From: Streptacidiphilus sp. ASG 303
GTDB taxonomy: Bacteria > Actinomycetota > Actinomycetes > Streptomycetales > Streptomycetaceae
Length of the DNA stretch: 64,000 nucleotides
Direction: 5' to 3'
Assembly (NCBI RefSeq): GCF_020991365.1
Contig: NZ_JAJLRA010000013.1
Span: 104,064 to 168,063, forward strand
A program made the translations under genes and the position numbers. Positions 15,242 to 23,719 of this stretch are shown in pieces (position 1 is the stretch's first letter; the number at the start of each line of letters is the position of its first letter). A model generated the notes under the pieces. It did not search any database. It was not told where the DNA came from and saw only the letters and a program-made list of their open reading frames with translations.

Positions 15242-16908
15242 TCCTGCTCCTCGGCCGGACGTGCGCCGGCCGCGGGGCCGGTGGCGGTGACGGGGACGGC
15301 GGTGACCGGGACGTCGGCGGTGGCCGGGACGGCGGCGGCGCCCTGCGTGAGGGCGAAGTCGACCTCGAAGGTGCGGTTCCACGGCAGCACGACGGACCGG
15401 GGGTCCACGGCCAGGCCGCCGAAGCCGGGCAGCCGGTCGCGGCAGGCGGCGAGGTCGGCGGCGACGGCGGCGAGCACGGGGTGGTCCGCCGGGACGCGGT
15501 CGTGGCGGGCGGGGTCGCTGCCGAGGGCGGCACGGGCCCGGCCGCGGGCGGACGCCATGTACCCCCAGTCCTCCAGGAGGCGGTGGAGCAGGAGCCTGCG
15601 GTGGGCGTCCGCGTCGAAGCGGCCGGTGCGGCGCGCGGCGACGGCGGCCACCGTGTGCGCGGCCACGGTGCCGAGGGTGTTGCCGGCGGTGTTCCAGCCC
15701 GCGTAGGAGGTGAGCCGCTCCAGGACGCCCTCGGCGGCGAGCGCCGCGACCAGGGCCGGGTCGGCGCCGTTGGGCTGGGCGCAGTCGGCGACGGCGACGG
15801 CGTGGCCCCCGTCCAGCAGGCGGGCGGCGCGGGCGGCCAGGGCGGCGGACGGGGCCGGGTCGGTGGCGGCGGGCGGCGCGACGGCCCAGTCGCCGGCCCC
15901 GTCGGGGGTGTGCACGAGGAGGACGGCGTCCGGGGCGGGCCCCTCCGGGGCGACGGCGGTCGCCCCGCACGCCTCCAGCTGGCGGGCGGCGGTCGTGCCG
16001 ACGGGCACGTTCTCGTACGGGGCGGTGCGCCGCAGTCCGGCGGGGTCGACGGCCTCGACGCGCACGACCACCGGTCCCCCGCCGAGGAGGCCGAGGAGGG
16101 TGCGGGCGACGAGCGCGGTGCAGGCCTCGTCGGCGCCGGGGCGGACCGCGACGCGGCCGCGCAGGCCGAGCCAGTCCGCCCACCGGTCGAGCCAGTGCAG
16201 CTCCGCGGTGGCCAGGCCGTGGGGGGCGGTGTCGTCGGCGCCGACGACGAGGGAGCGGACGGTGCCGTCGGCGGCCAGTTCCAGGGCGGCGAGGTTGACG
16301 GCGTGGTTGCGCAGCCGCCGGGTGAGGAAGTCGGCGCGGACCTCCGGCGGCACACGGCCGGCGGCGTCCCGGGCCTCGGCGGCGGCGCCCGCCTCCCCGT
16401 CCGCGGCGCGGTGCAGGGCGGCGGAGAGCCGGTGGAGGTCCGGGCCGTGGGGGTCCCAGTAGGCGGGCTCCTCCATGGCGTCGGCGGAGTCGGGGGTGCG
16501 GGTGACGAGCGTGACCGCGTGGACGGGGGTGCCGCGGGCGGCGAGCGCGCGCAGGGGCTCCCAGGCGGCGGTGGCGGAGGCGACCGTCGCCGGCCGGGTG
16601 CGGGAGGCGATGAGTCCGCCGTGGCCGAGGGTCTCCAGGGACACCACGGCGGCGTCGGCGTCCGTGGCGGCGAGCCAGGAGCCGAGCGCGGCGGGGTCGC
16701 CGGGGCGGCGCAGCGCGGGGAGGGCGGCGGCGGGCGGCAGCAGCAGGTCGGCGCCGGCCACGGCGGCGACCATGCGGGGCAGCGCGGTGCAGGCGGGGCG
16801 CTCGTCGAGGGGGACGAGGGCGATCCGGGGCCTGCCGCCGGGGCGCTGGACCGTGGCGTGCGGGGCGGCGGTGTACGGGGCGGTGGGGCGGCCGGGGCCG
16901 GCGGTCAC
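15238..16908 (-). CDS. DUF4127 family protein
   Basis: A 556-residue protein of unknown biochemical function. It matches the DUF4127 pattern: PRIALVPLDERPACTALPRMVAAVAG at the start, ETLGHGGLIASR, RRLRNHAVNL, VVGADDTAPHGLA, RPGADEACTALVAR and LTSYAGWNTAGNTLGT. The repeated Asp/Glu/His clusters suggest a metal-dependent hydrolase-type active site, but no catalytic residue is established to my knowledge. It is cytosolic. It overlaps the ROK kinase stop (GTGA at 16905-16908) and the FAD oxidoreductase start, so it is made with sugar-processing enzymes. A role in cleaving or opening an amino-sugar derivative is a reasonable guess. Confidence 0.85.
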   Translation of the reverse strand: MTAGPGRPTAPYTAAPHATVQRPGGRPRIALVPLDERPACTALPRMVAAVAGADLLLPPAAALPALRRPGDPAALGSWLAATDADAAVVSLETLGHGGLIASRTRPATVASATAAWEPLRALAARGTPVHAVTLVTRTPDSADAMEEPAYWDPHGPDLHRLSAALHRAADGEAGAAAEARDAAGRVPPEVRADFLTRRLRNHAVNLAALELAADGTVRSLVVGADDTAPHGLATAELHWLDRWADWLGLRGRVAVRPGADEACTALVARTLLGLLGGGPVVVRVEAVDPAGLRRTAPYENVPVGTTAARQLEACGATAVAPEGPAPDAVLLVHTPDGAGDWAVAPPAATDPAPSAALAARAARLLDGGHAVAVADCAQPNGADPALVAALAAEGVLERLTSYAGWNTAGNTLGTVAAHTVAAVAARRTGRFDADAHRRLLLHRLLEDWGYMASARGRARAALGSDPARHDRVPADHPVLAAVAADLAACRDRLPGFGGLAVDPRSVVLPWNRTFEVDFALTQGAAAVPATADVPVTAVPVTATGPAAGARPAEEQE

Positions 16909-17954
16909 GCGGTGGCTCCGTTCGGGTGGGCGGGAACGGCGTCGGCGGGTGCGCCGGGAGCGGCGGGGGCGGGGTCCGCGAGGGCGGCGCGGGCCTCGGC
17001 CGCCGCGCCGAGGAGGACGGCGTCCGCGTCCAGCACCGACTGCACGACCGGGACCGCGCGCAGCAGCGGCAGGGTGTGCCGGGCCAGGGCGGAGCGCAGG
17101 GCGTCCGCGTACCATGGCCCGGCGGCCAGGACGCCGCCGCCGAGCACGACGACGTCCGGGTCGAGGACGGCGACCACCCCGGCCAGGGCCGTGCCCAGGG
17201 CCTCGCCGCCGGCGCGCAGCACGCCGGCCGCGGCGGGGTCGCCGTCGCGGGCCAGCCGGGCCGCCGCGCGCAGGTCGGGCACCGGCAGGCCGGGCCGCAG
17301 CCGCCGGACCCCGGCGGCCATCGCGGGCCCGGAGGCCAGCGCCTCCACGTGGCCGTCGCGCCCGCAGGGGCAGGGCCGGCCCTCCGCGCCGGGGACGGGG
17401 ACGTGGCCGAGGTGGCCCGCGGCCCCGGACGCGCCCCGCAGGACGCGCCCGCCGACGGCGACGGCGCCGCCGATGCCGGTCCCGGCCATCGCGGCGACGG
17501 CGAGGTACGCGCCGCGGGCGGCCCCGGCGGCGGCCTCGCCGGCCAGGAACGCCTGGACGTCGCCGAGGACCGTGGCGGGGACGCCGAGCGCCTCCTCGAA
17601 CCGGTCGGCGACCGCGGTCCCGGCCCAGCCGGGGAGGGCGGAGGTCGCCGCGGCGACCGTGCGGCCGTCGGGGCCGACGACGCCCGCCGTGCCGACGCCG
17701 GCGGCGGCCGGGGCGGCCGCACCGCGGTCGGCCGCGGCGTCGCGGACGGCGCGGGCCAGGCGCAGCGCGGTGGCGAGGACGGCGTCGGGGCCGTCCTGCG
17801 CCGGGGTGGGCGCGGCCGCCCGGGCGGCGATGCGGTGGCCGGGGAGGACGGCGGCGGCCGTGGTCGTGGTGCCGCCGATGTCGACGGCGAGCACGGGGAC
17901 GGGCGGGGGGACGGGGCGGGCGGGTGCGGGCGCGGAGGGGTCCGCGGGGTTCAT
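16905..17954 (-). CDS. ROK family sugar kinase (ManNAc/GlcNAc/glucokinase type)
   Basis: A 349-residue kinase. VLAVDIGGTTTTAAAV is the phosphate-1 ATP motif; AMAGTGIGGAVAVGG and GHLGHVPVPG hold the substrate-contact region; CPCGRDGHVEALASG is the ROK zinc site (CxCGxxGxxE with His). There is no N-terminal helix-turn-helix, so it is an enzyme rather than a ROK repressor. Next to NanE, phosphorylation of ManNAc to ManNAc-6-P is the best-supported role; glucokinase or mannokinase activity remains possible. The ATG at 17952-17954 overlaps the GntR stop (ATGA). A Pro/Ala-rich tail of about 20 residues follows the kinase fold. Confidence 0.88.
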   Translation of the reverse strand: MNPADPSAPAPARPVPPPVPVLAVDIGGTTTTAAAVLPGHRIAARAAAPTPAQDGPDAVLATALRLARAVRDAAADRGAAAPAAAGVGTAGVVGPDGRTVAAATSALPGWAGTAVADRFEEALGVPATVLGDVQAFLAGEAAAGAARGAYLAVAAMAGTGIGGAVAVGGRVLRGASGAAGHLGHVPVPGAEGRPCPCGRDGHVEALASGPAMAAGVRRLRPGLPVPDLRAAARLARDGDPAAAGVLRAGGEALGTALAGVVAVLDPDVVVLGGGVLAAGPWYADALRSALARHTLPLLRAVPVVQSVLDADAVLLGAAAEARAALADPAPAAPGAPADAVPAHPNGATA

Positions 17955-18760
17955 GTGCGGCGCTCCCGGGTGATGGTGAGGCGGAAGTCGTACCGGTCGG
18001 CGCGGTAGAGGCTGACGGCGCGCTCGACGGCGCGGCCGCGGCCGTCGCGGGTGACCCGCTCGACGTGCAGGGCGGGGAACTGCGGCGGCACGTGCAGCAG
18101 TGCGGCCTGCCGGGCGTCGACGACGGTGGCGCGGACGGTCTGCTCGGCGCTCTCGGGTGCGGACCCGGCCCGCTCCAGCCACCCGTACAGGGAGCCGGGG
18201 TCGCCGTGCTCCAGCAGTCCGGGCACGAGCTGCTCGGGCAGCCAGACGTTCTCCAGGCACATCGGCTCACCGTCGGCGGTGCGCAGCCGCTCCAGGTGCA
18301 CCAGGGGCGCGCCGGGCTCGACGAACAGGTCGCGGGCGTTGGTGACGTCGGCGTGGACGCGCTCCAGGACGAGCAGCCGGCCGGCGGGGACCATGCGGCG
18401 CTCGCGGATGTCCTCCGAGAAGGAGGTCAGGCGCAGCGACTTGCTGATGGTCGCCGGTTCGGCGACGAAGGTGCCCGCGCCCTGGACGCGGTAGATGCGG
18501 CCCTCCTGGCCGAGGCGCTCCACGGCGCGCCGCACGGTGACCCGGCTGACGTCGTAGCGCTGCATCAGCTCCCGCTCGCTGGGGAGCATCTGGTGCGGGC
18601 TGCCGGCCTCGACGAGGTCGAGCAGGGCGCGGCGCAGCACCTCGTGCTTGGGCTCGCGCGGAGCGTCCCGGTCCGGGGGCGCCGCCTCCGTGCCGGTGCC
18701 CGTGGCCGTGGCCGTGCCGGTGTCCGTACCGGTGCCGGTTCCCGTGTCCGTGGTGCTCAT
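17951..18760 (-). CDS. GntR/HutC-family regulator with UTRA domain
   Basis: A 269-residue repressor. Residues 1-30 are a Thr/Gly/Asp/Ala low-complexity run coded by imperfect hexamer repeats; residues about 38-102 form the winged helix (MLPSERELMQRYDVSRVTVRRAVERLGQEG, then YRVQGAGTFVA); the rest is the UTRA effector domain typical of HutC, DasR and NagR regulators, which bind sugar phosphates. It lies inside the operon, overlapping the permease and the kinase by four bases each, so it is autoregulated with the operon. The HutC-type palindrome at 22045-22064 is its most likely site. DasR itself could also bind there. Confidence 0.9.
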   Translation of the reverse strand: MSTTDTGTGTGTDTGTATATGTGTEAAPPDRDAPREPKHEVLRRALLDLVEAGSPHQMLPSERELMQRYDVSRVTVRRAVERLGQEGRIYRVQGAGTFVAEPATISKSLRLTSFSEDIRERRMVPAGRLLVLERVHADVTNARDLFVEPGAPLVHLERLRTADGEPMCLENVWLPEQLVPGLLEHGDPGSLYGWLERAGSAPESAEQTVRATVVDARQAALLHVPPQFPALHVERVTRDGRGRAVERAVSLYRADRYDFRLTITRERRT

Positions 18761-19701
18761 CCCTTGACCGCCCCCTCGCCTGCGCCTCGGAAGAAGAGCC
18801 GCTGCAGGGCGAAGAAGAGCGCGAGCAGCGGCACGACGGCCATCATCGTGCCCGCCGCGATCACCCGCTGGTCGTTGGTGAAGGTGCCGGACAGGTACTG
18901 GATGCCCACGGTCAGCGTGTAGTGGGCCGGGTCGGAGAGCACGACGAGCGGCCAGAGGAAGTCGTCCCAGGCGAAGACGAAGCTGAAGACGGCGACGGCG
19001 GCGAGGGTGCCGCGGGCCGACGGCAGGGCGATGCTCCGGAAGCGCTGCCACTCCCCCGCGCCGTCCAGGACGGCCGCCTCCTCGACCTCGGCGGGCAGCC
19101 GGCGGAAGGCGTTGCGCATGAGGAGCACCGACAGGCCGGAGGCGGCGAGCGGCAGCATGACGCCGAGCAGCGTGTCGGTGAGGTGCAGGGAGCGGGCCAC
19201 CAGGAACTCGGAGACCATGATGCTCTCGAAGGGGATGATCATCGTGGCGAGGAAGACGCCGACGGCGACCGCCCGGCCGCGGAACCGCATCCGGGCGAGC
19301 GCGTACCCGGCCATGGACCCGAAGAGGCAGTTGGTGACGACGGAGCCGACGGCGACGACCAGGGAGTTCCCGGCGTACCGCAGGACAGGCACGGTGTCGA
19401 GGACCTCGCCGTAGTGGCGCAGCGTCGGGTGGTGGGGCACGAGCTGCGGCGGGTAGCCGAAGACCCGCTCGCCGTTGCCCTTGAGGGAGGTGGACAGCTG
19501 CCACAGGAAGGGGCCGACGGTGAGGACCAGCACGGCGGTGAGCAGCAGGTAGCGGACCGCGAGGCCGGCGGCGCGGCGCGCGCGGCGCGGGTCGCGGGTG
19601 CGGGGGGCCGGTCCGGGGGCGGCACCGGCGGTCCGGTCGTCGGCGGAGGCGGAGGCGGGTGCGGACGCCGATGCGGCGGCCCCGGTGTGCAGGGACGTCA
19701 T
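18757..19701 (-). CDS. sugar ABC transporter permease (MalG family)
   Basis: A 314-residue membrane protein with six predicted helices after an Ala/Ser-rich cytosolic N-terminus of about 50 residues. The EAA loop reads EEAAVLDGAGEWQRFRSIALPSARG, typical of carbohydrate-type (CUT1) permeases. It pairs with the MalF-like permease immediately upstream (ATGA overlap at 19698-19701) and overlaps the GntR gene downstream. No ATPase gene is in the operon; Streptomyces CUT1 importers usually share the MsiK ATPase encoded elsewhere, which is expected here too. Confidence 0.93.
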   Translation of the reverse strand: MTSLHTGAAASASAPASASADDRTAGAAPGPAPRTRDPRRARRAAGLAVRYLLLTAVLVLTVGPFLWQLSTSLKGNGERVFGYPPQLVPHHPTLRHYGEVLDTVPVLRYAGNSLVVAVGSVVTNCLFGSMAGYALARMRFRGRAVAVGVFLATMIIPFESIMVSEFLVARSLHLTDTLLGVMLPLAASGLSVLLMRNAFRRLPAEVEEAAVLDGAGEWQRFRSIALPSARGTLAAVAVFSFVFAWDDFLWPLVVLSDPAHYTLTVGIQYLSGTFTNDQRVIAAGTMMAVVPLLALFFALQRLFFRGAGEGAVKG

Positions 19702-20576
19702 GCGCGCTCCTCCCGGGTGTTGAGGCGGGTGACGGCGACCGACAGGCCGAGGGTGCCGAGGAAGAGGACGAGGCTCATCGCGGAGGCGTAGCCGGCCTCG
19801 CCGCCGAGGCCGAGGCCGGTCTCGCGGATGGTGTAGACGAGGGTGCGGGCCTCGCCGCCCGGTCCGGCGGTGCCGCTGCTGAGGGTGAAGACCTCCGCGA
19901 AGACCTTGGCGCCGGCGATGGCCGACAGGGTGGCGACCAGCACCATGGTGGGCCGGACCAGCGGCAGGGTGACGCTGCGGAAGCGGCGCACGGGGCCCGC
20001 GCCGTCGACCTCGGCGGCCTCCAGCAGCGACCGGGGGACGTTGGCGAGGGCGGCGAGGTAGACGACCATGTAGTAGCCCAGGCCCTTCCACACGGTCATG
20101 GCCATGGAGCCGAGGAGCAGCATCCGGGCGTCGGTGAGGAAGGGCAGCGGCGCGTCCACCAGGTGCAGTCCGCGCAGCAGGGAGTTGACGAGGCCGTCGC
20201 TGGACAGCAGCCACGACCAGATCAGGCCCGCGACCACCATCGAGGCGACGACCGGCGAGTAGAAGACGGCGCGGAAGAAGCCGATGCCGGCGACCCGGCG
20301 CTGGACGAGCACGGCGAGCAGCAGCGGCAGCACGACCATGCAGGGCACCACGACGGCGACGTAGAGGGCGGTGTTCCGCACCGAGAGCCAGAAGTCGGGG
20401 TCGTGCGCGAGCCGGACGTAGTTGTGCAGCCCGGTGAAGGTGCCTCCGCCCAGGGTGCTGGCGTCGGTGAAGGACAGCACGACGGTGTTGGCGAAGGGGA
20501 CGAGGAAGAAGGCCGTGGCGACGGCCAGCGCCGGGGTGAGGAAGAGCCAGGGGACGTACCAGCGGCGGCCGGTCAC
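19698..20576 (-). CDS. sugar ABC transporter permease (MalF family)
   Basis: A 292-residue CUT1 permease with about six membrane helices, starting VPWLFLTPALAVATAFFLVPF. The EAA loop is LLEAAEVDGAGPVRRFRSVTLPLVRP. The GTG start at 20574-20576 has an almost ideal AAGGAGG ribosome-binding site, indicating independent strong initiation after the 98-base gap that follows the binding-protein gene; the downstream genes are coupled by overlaps. It forms the heterodimeric channel with the MalG-type permease. Confidence 0.93.
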   Translation of the reverse strand: MTGRRWYVPWLFLTPALAVATAFFLVPFANTVVLSFTDASTLGGGTFTGLHNYVRLAHDPDFWLSVRNTALYVAVVVPCMVVLPLLLAVLVQRRVAGIGFFRAVFYSPVVASMVVAGLIWSWLLSSDGLVNSLLRGLHLVDAPLPFLTDARMLLLGSMAMTVWKGLGYYMVVYLAALANVPRSLLEAAEVDGAGPVRRFRSVTLPLVRPTMVLVATLSAIAGAKVFAEVFTLSSGTAGPGGEARTLVYTIRETGLGLGGEAGYASAMSLVLFLGTLGLSVAVTRLNTREERA

Positions 20577-20674
20577 GGATGCCTCCTTGTCCTGCGGGAG
20601 CAGGGGGTCTCGGGAGCGCGGGGGCCGCGGGCCGGGAGCGGTGCGCGCCCGGCCCGGCGGCGGTCCTGCGCGGG

Positions 20675-21994
20675 TCAGCCGGCGGCGCCGGTGATGCGGT
20701 TCGCGGCGTCGACGGCCTCGTCGAGCGCCTTCTGCGGCGCCAGGCGGCCCTGGAGGGCGAGCTGGACCTTGCCGATGACGGCGGCGGTCACGCGGGCGTC
20801 GTACTGGACGGGCACCAGGTTCTTCGCGCGGGCGATCTGCTCGGCGGAGATCCGGCGGGCCTTCGCCTCGGGCGAGCCGTCGCCGGCGGCGGTGAAGTAC
20901 GGGTCCTTGAGGGAGGAGAGGGTGCTGGGCAGGATCGTCACGATCTTGCTGAAGGCGAGCTGGTTCTGCGCGTTGGACAGGTACTTGGCGAAGTCCAGGG
21001 CGGTGGCGCGGTTCTTGCTGCTCTTCGGGACCATCAGACCCATGACGGACATGTTGACGGCGCCGTCGGGGCCGGTGATCTGGGGGCCGACACCCGTGTC
21101 GGCGGCGATGTCGGCGGCGTTCTGCTTGACGACGGCGAGGAAGTTCGGGCCCGAGGGGAAGAGGCCGATGCGCCCGGCCTGGTAGGCCTCGGTCTCCTTG
21201 CTGTGGTTCTGGGTGAGGGAGTCCTTCGGGAAGACGCCGCCCTTGTAGGCGTCCACCAGCTTCTGCAGGTAGGCGGCGGCCTCGGGGGTGTTGAAGGTCC
21301 ACTTCTTCCCGGAGGCGTCCAGCAGGGGCACGCCCTGCTTGGCGAGGTCGGTGATGAACCGGTTCTCCAGGGCGGGGTGGATGCCGTAGAAGTCGCCGTG
21401 GCCCGCGTCGGAGAGCTTCCGGCCGTCGGCGAGCAGCTCGTCGAAGGTCGTCGGGGGCTTCTCGGGGTCCAGGCCGGCCTTCTGGAACAGCTTCTTGTTG
21501 TACATGGTGACCTCGGAGGTGAGGTACCACGGCAGGCCGAAGGAGCCGGTCCGGCCGGGGACGGCGAAGGCCTCCCACGCGCCGGGCACGTAGCCGGACT
21601 TCACGTCGGCCGCGGCCTGGTCCATGTCGACGAAGAGGCCCTTGGACTCCAGCGCCTGGGCGAACTGCGGGTTGAGGTTGACCACGTCGGGCAGCGCCCC
21701 GGCGGCGGCGTCGGCGGTGAGCTTCTCCTGGGCCCCCTCGAAGGGGATGTCCACCCACTTCACGGTGGTGCCGGGGTGGGACTTCTCGTAGGCCTTGACC
21801 ACGCCGTTCATGTAGTCGGTGAACGTCGGCTTGAGCTGGAGGGTCTCCAGTGTGATGGTGCCGCCGACCTTCCCCCCGCCGGACGCGGCGCCCGTGTCGG
21901 TGGACGAGCCGTCGGAGCCGAGCCCGCACGCACTGCTGGCGAGGGCGACGGCGACGGCGGTGACGGCGAGGCGGACGCCTCTGCTGCTGGGCAT
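20675..21994 (-). CDS. sugar ABC transporter substrate-binding lipoprotein
   Basis: A 439-residue family 1 (CUT1) binding protein. The signal peptide ends in LASSAC, a lipobox, so the mature protein is anchored outside the membrane. ITLETLQLKPTFTDYMNGVVKAYEKSHPGTTVKWV begins the binding fold; aromatic and acidic residues expected for a sugar site are spread through it. The start at 21992-21994 follows AGGAGAG. It is the first gene of the leftward operon. A dre-like operator overlaps the predicted transcription start about 50-70 bases upstream. Linked enzymes suggest a mannose- or ManNAc-containing oligosaccharide as ligand. Confidence 0.93.
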   Translation of the reverse strand: MPSSRGVRLAVTAVAVALASSACGLGSDGSSTDTGAASGGGKVGGTITLETLQLKPTFTDYMNGVVKAYEKSHPGTTVKWVDIPFEGAQEKLTADAAAGALPDVVNLNPQFAQALESKGLFVDMDQAAADVKSGYVPGAWEAFAVPGRTGSFGLPWYLTSEVTMYNKKLFQKAGLDPEKPPTTFDELLADGRKLSDAGHGDFYGIHPALENRFITDLAKQGVPLLDASGKKWTFNTPEAAAYLQKLVDAYKGGVFPKDSLTQNHSKETEAYQAGRIGLFPSGPNFLAVVKQNAADIAADTGVGPQITGPDGAVNMSVMGLMVPKSSKNRATALDFAKYLSNAQNQLAFSKIVTILPSTLSSLKDPYFTAAGDGSPEAKARRISAEQIARAKNLVPVQYDARVTAAVIGKVQLALQGRLAPQKALDEAVDAANRITGAAG

Positions 21995-22044
21995 GACTCT
22001 CCTACGGGCTGCGGGCGGGCAGAGCCTGACGGGCCGGGATGCGG

Positions 22045-22064
22045 CAAGTGGTAGTGACCACTTG
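22045..22064. promoter_or_regulatory. dre-like operator (HutC/DasR type)
   Basis: CAAGTGGT-AGTG-ACCACTTG: perfect 8-base arms with a 4-base centre. The inner 16 bases, AGTGGTAGTGACCACT, match both arms of the known DasR site A(G/C)TGGTCTAGACCA(G/C)T and differ only in the central four. It lies just downstream of the predicted -10 of the sugar operon, a repressing position, and 243 bases before the divergent DUF3370-like gene. Confidence 0.8.
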
Positions 22065-22070
22065 GCGAGC

Positions 22071-22100
22071 AAGGTGCCAGGAGGTCCGCCGGTCCGTCAA
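22071..22100 (-). promoter_or_regulatory. candidate promoter of the sugar operon
   Basis: Read leftward: TTGACG at 22100-22095, an 18-base spacer, and CACCTT at 22076-22071. The expected start falls at the edge of the operator (about 22064). The -10 is only a partial match to TANNNT. Confidence 0.45.
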
Positions 22101-22307
22101 CCCTTCGTTCACCGGACGGACCGGCAGGGGCCTTTCGGGGAGGGACACTCCACCGCAAACCGGAGCACGACCGGCGGCCCGGCGGGGAATTCCGGTCGGA
22201 CCGCTTCCCGGGACGACGCACCCCTGGTATCTACCTCTTGGCTCCGATGGACGCCGCAGACCGCCGACGCACCCGCTCGGACGGCTCCCGGACACGAGGA
22301 GAGCTCC

Positions 22308-23636
22308 ATGACCCGCGGTTCCACCCCCTCCCGCAGGACCCTGCTGGGGCTCGCCCCCGCCCTCCTGGCGGGCAGCGCCCTGCCGCTGGCCGCCGCCGGC
22401 ACCAGCCGGGCCGCTGGTAGGGACCACTCACTGCCGGACCGGGCGGCCCGGCGCGCCGCCGCGTCGGCCGGGGCGGCCGACACGGTGATCGGCACCGACG
22501 CCTGGTCCGCGGGGACGCCCGCCGCACCCGGGCCCACCGTCCCGCGCGACCTGCTGCTCCAGCTGCCCGGCGGCCCCGGCGGCCCTGAGATGTTCGTCTC
22601 CAACAACCCCGAGACGTTCACCGGCCCCGGGTGGCTCGCCCAGTGCGGGCGCACCACCGCCAACCGCGGCGGCGCCGCCCACCCCCTCTCGGGCACCTTC
22701 CCGGTGTACCTGTATCACCAGAACAGGACCGGGGCCACGGCCTGGCTGCACGTCCTGGCGTCCAACCCCGGCACCGCGCCGGTCACGGTCAGCGCCCGCG
22801 GCTCGGTGTGGACCAACGCCGACAAGCCCCTCGTCCAGGACCCGGCCCAGCGCGCCGGCACCGGCCCCTGCTACGCCACCTCCCTCGACTGGGCCACCGG
22901 CTCGCTGCGCGACTACCTCGCGCCCACCTCCGTGGCCCCCCGCACCATGGTGGAGATCGCCCGCATACCGCTGACCTCGTCGATCGCCGACGGCCTGCTG
23001 GAGGTCACCGCGAGCGGCGGCGTGTACGTCTACACGGCGGCCACGGCGGACGGGAGCACCGCCGCCGCGATCAACTCCACCCAGCACGACGACCAGGCCG
23101 CCCCGGGCGACATCGCCTCCCAGACCGCCACCACCTACGGCCGCGAGGCGGGCGTCTACGCCGCCTCCCGCTGGGACACCGGCACGGTGGCCGTGGACGT
23201 CCCCGAGGCCGGCCGGTACCTCGGGCTGGCCGTCAACACCACCGTCCGGCAGCGGGCCGAGCTCGACCAGACGGTGCCGGCGACCGCCGCCCTCTCCGAC
23301 TCCTCGCAGCGCAGCTGGGGCAACTACGGCATGCGGTACGCCGTCGCGCTGCGGCTGCGCAACCCCTCCGGGACGGCCCGCACGGTGGCGCTGACCTTCG
23401 GTTCGAACGTCACCGGCACCGTGGACGTGCCCGGCGACACCTGGAACGGCGCCGCGACGCTGCGGGTGGACGGCGGGACGGCCCAGGTGAGGACCGTCTA
23501 CGTCCGGCCCACGGTGCCGCGCTGCGGCCTCGGCAGCTTCCTGCTCCCGGCGGGCGGGGAGACCCTGCTGGAGCTGGACTTCGAGGTGCCGGGCCTCATC
23601 ACGGCGGGCTCGCAGCTGCTGCTGGAGAGCGTCTGA
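22308..23636 (+). CDS. Tat-secreted DUF3370-like protein
   Basis: A 442-residue exported protein of unknown function. The N-terminus carries a twin-arginine signal (SRRTLLGLAPALLAGSALPLAAA), with cleavage expected near residue 35. The mature region is Thr/Gly/Ala-rich beta structure with FVSNNPETFTGPGWLA, HPLSGTFPVYLYHQNR, LHVLASNPGTAPVTV, YGREAGVYAASRW and SWGNYGMRYAVALRL. From memory these resemble DUF3370 proteins first noted in cyanobacteria. No catalytic motif is recognised. The start at 22308 follows GAGGAGAG. It is divergent from the sugar operon and may share its operator region; it could be a surface glycan-binding protein, but this is inference. Confidence 0.75.
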   Translation: MTRGSTPSRRTLLGLAPALLAGSALPLAAAGTSRAAGRDHSLPDRAARRAAASAGAADTVIGTDAWSAGTPAAPGPTVPRDLLLQLPGGPGGPEMFVSNNPETFTGPGWLAQCGRTTANRGGAAHPLSGTFPVYLYHQNRTGATAWLHVLASNPGTAPVTVSARGSVWTNADKPLVQDPAQRAGTGPCYATSLDWATGSLRDYLAPTSVAPRTMVEIARIPLTSSIADGLLEVTASGGVYVYTAATADGSTAAAINSTQHDDQAAPGDIASQTATTYGREAGVYAASRWDTGTVAVDVPEAGRYLGLAVNTTVRQRAELDQTVPATAALSDSSQRSWGNYGMRYAVALRLRNPSGTARTVALTFGSNVTGTVDVPGDTWNGAATLRVDGGTAQVRTVYVRPTVPRCGLGSFLLPAGGETLLELDFEVPGLITAGSQLLLESV

Positions 23637-23649
23637 GGGTCCCCCGGCC

Positions 23650-23680
23650 GGGTCCCGGGGCGGCGCGCCGCCCCAGGACC
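23650..23680. terminator. bidirectional terminator hairpin
   Basis: The 18-base perfect palindrome GGGGCGGCGCGCCGCCCC (23657-23674), extended by GGGTCC and GGACCC arms, lies between two convergent genes. Confidence 0.75.
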
Positions 23681-23719
23681 CGGGCCGTCGCAGGTCCGGG
23701 CCGTCCCAGGGCCGGACTT

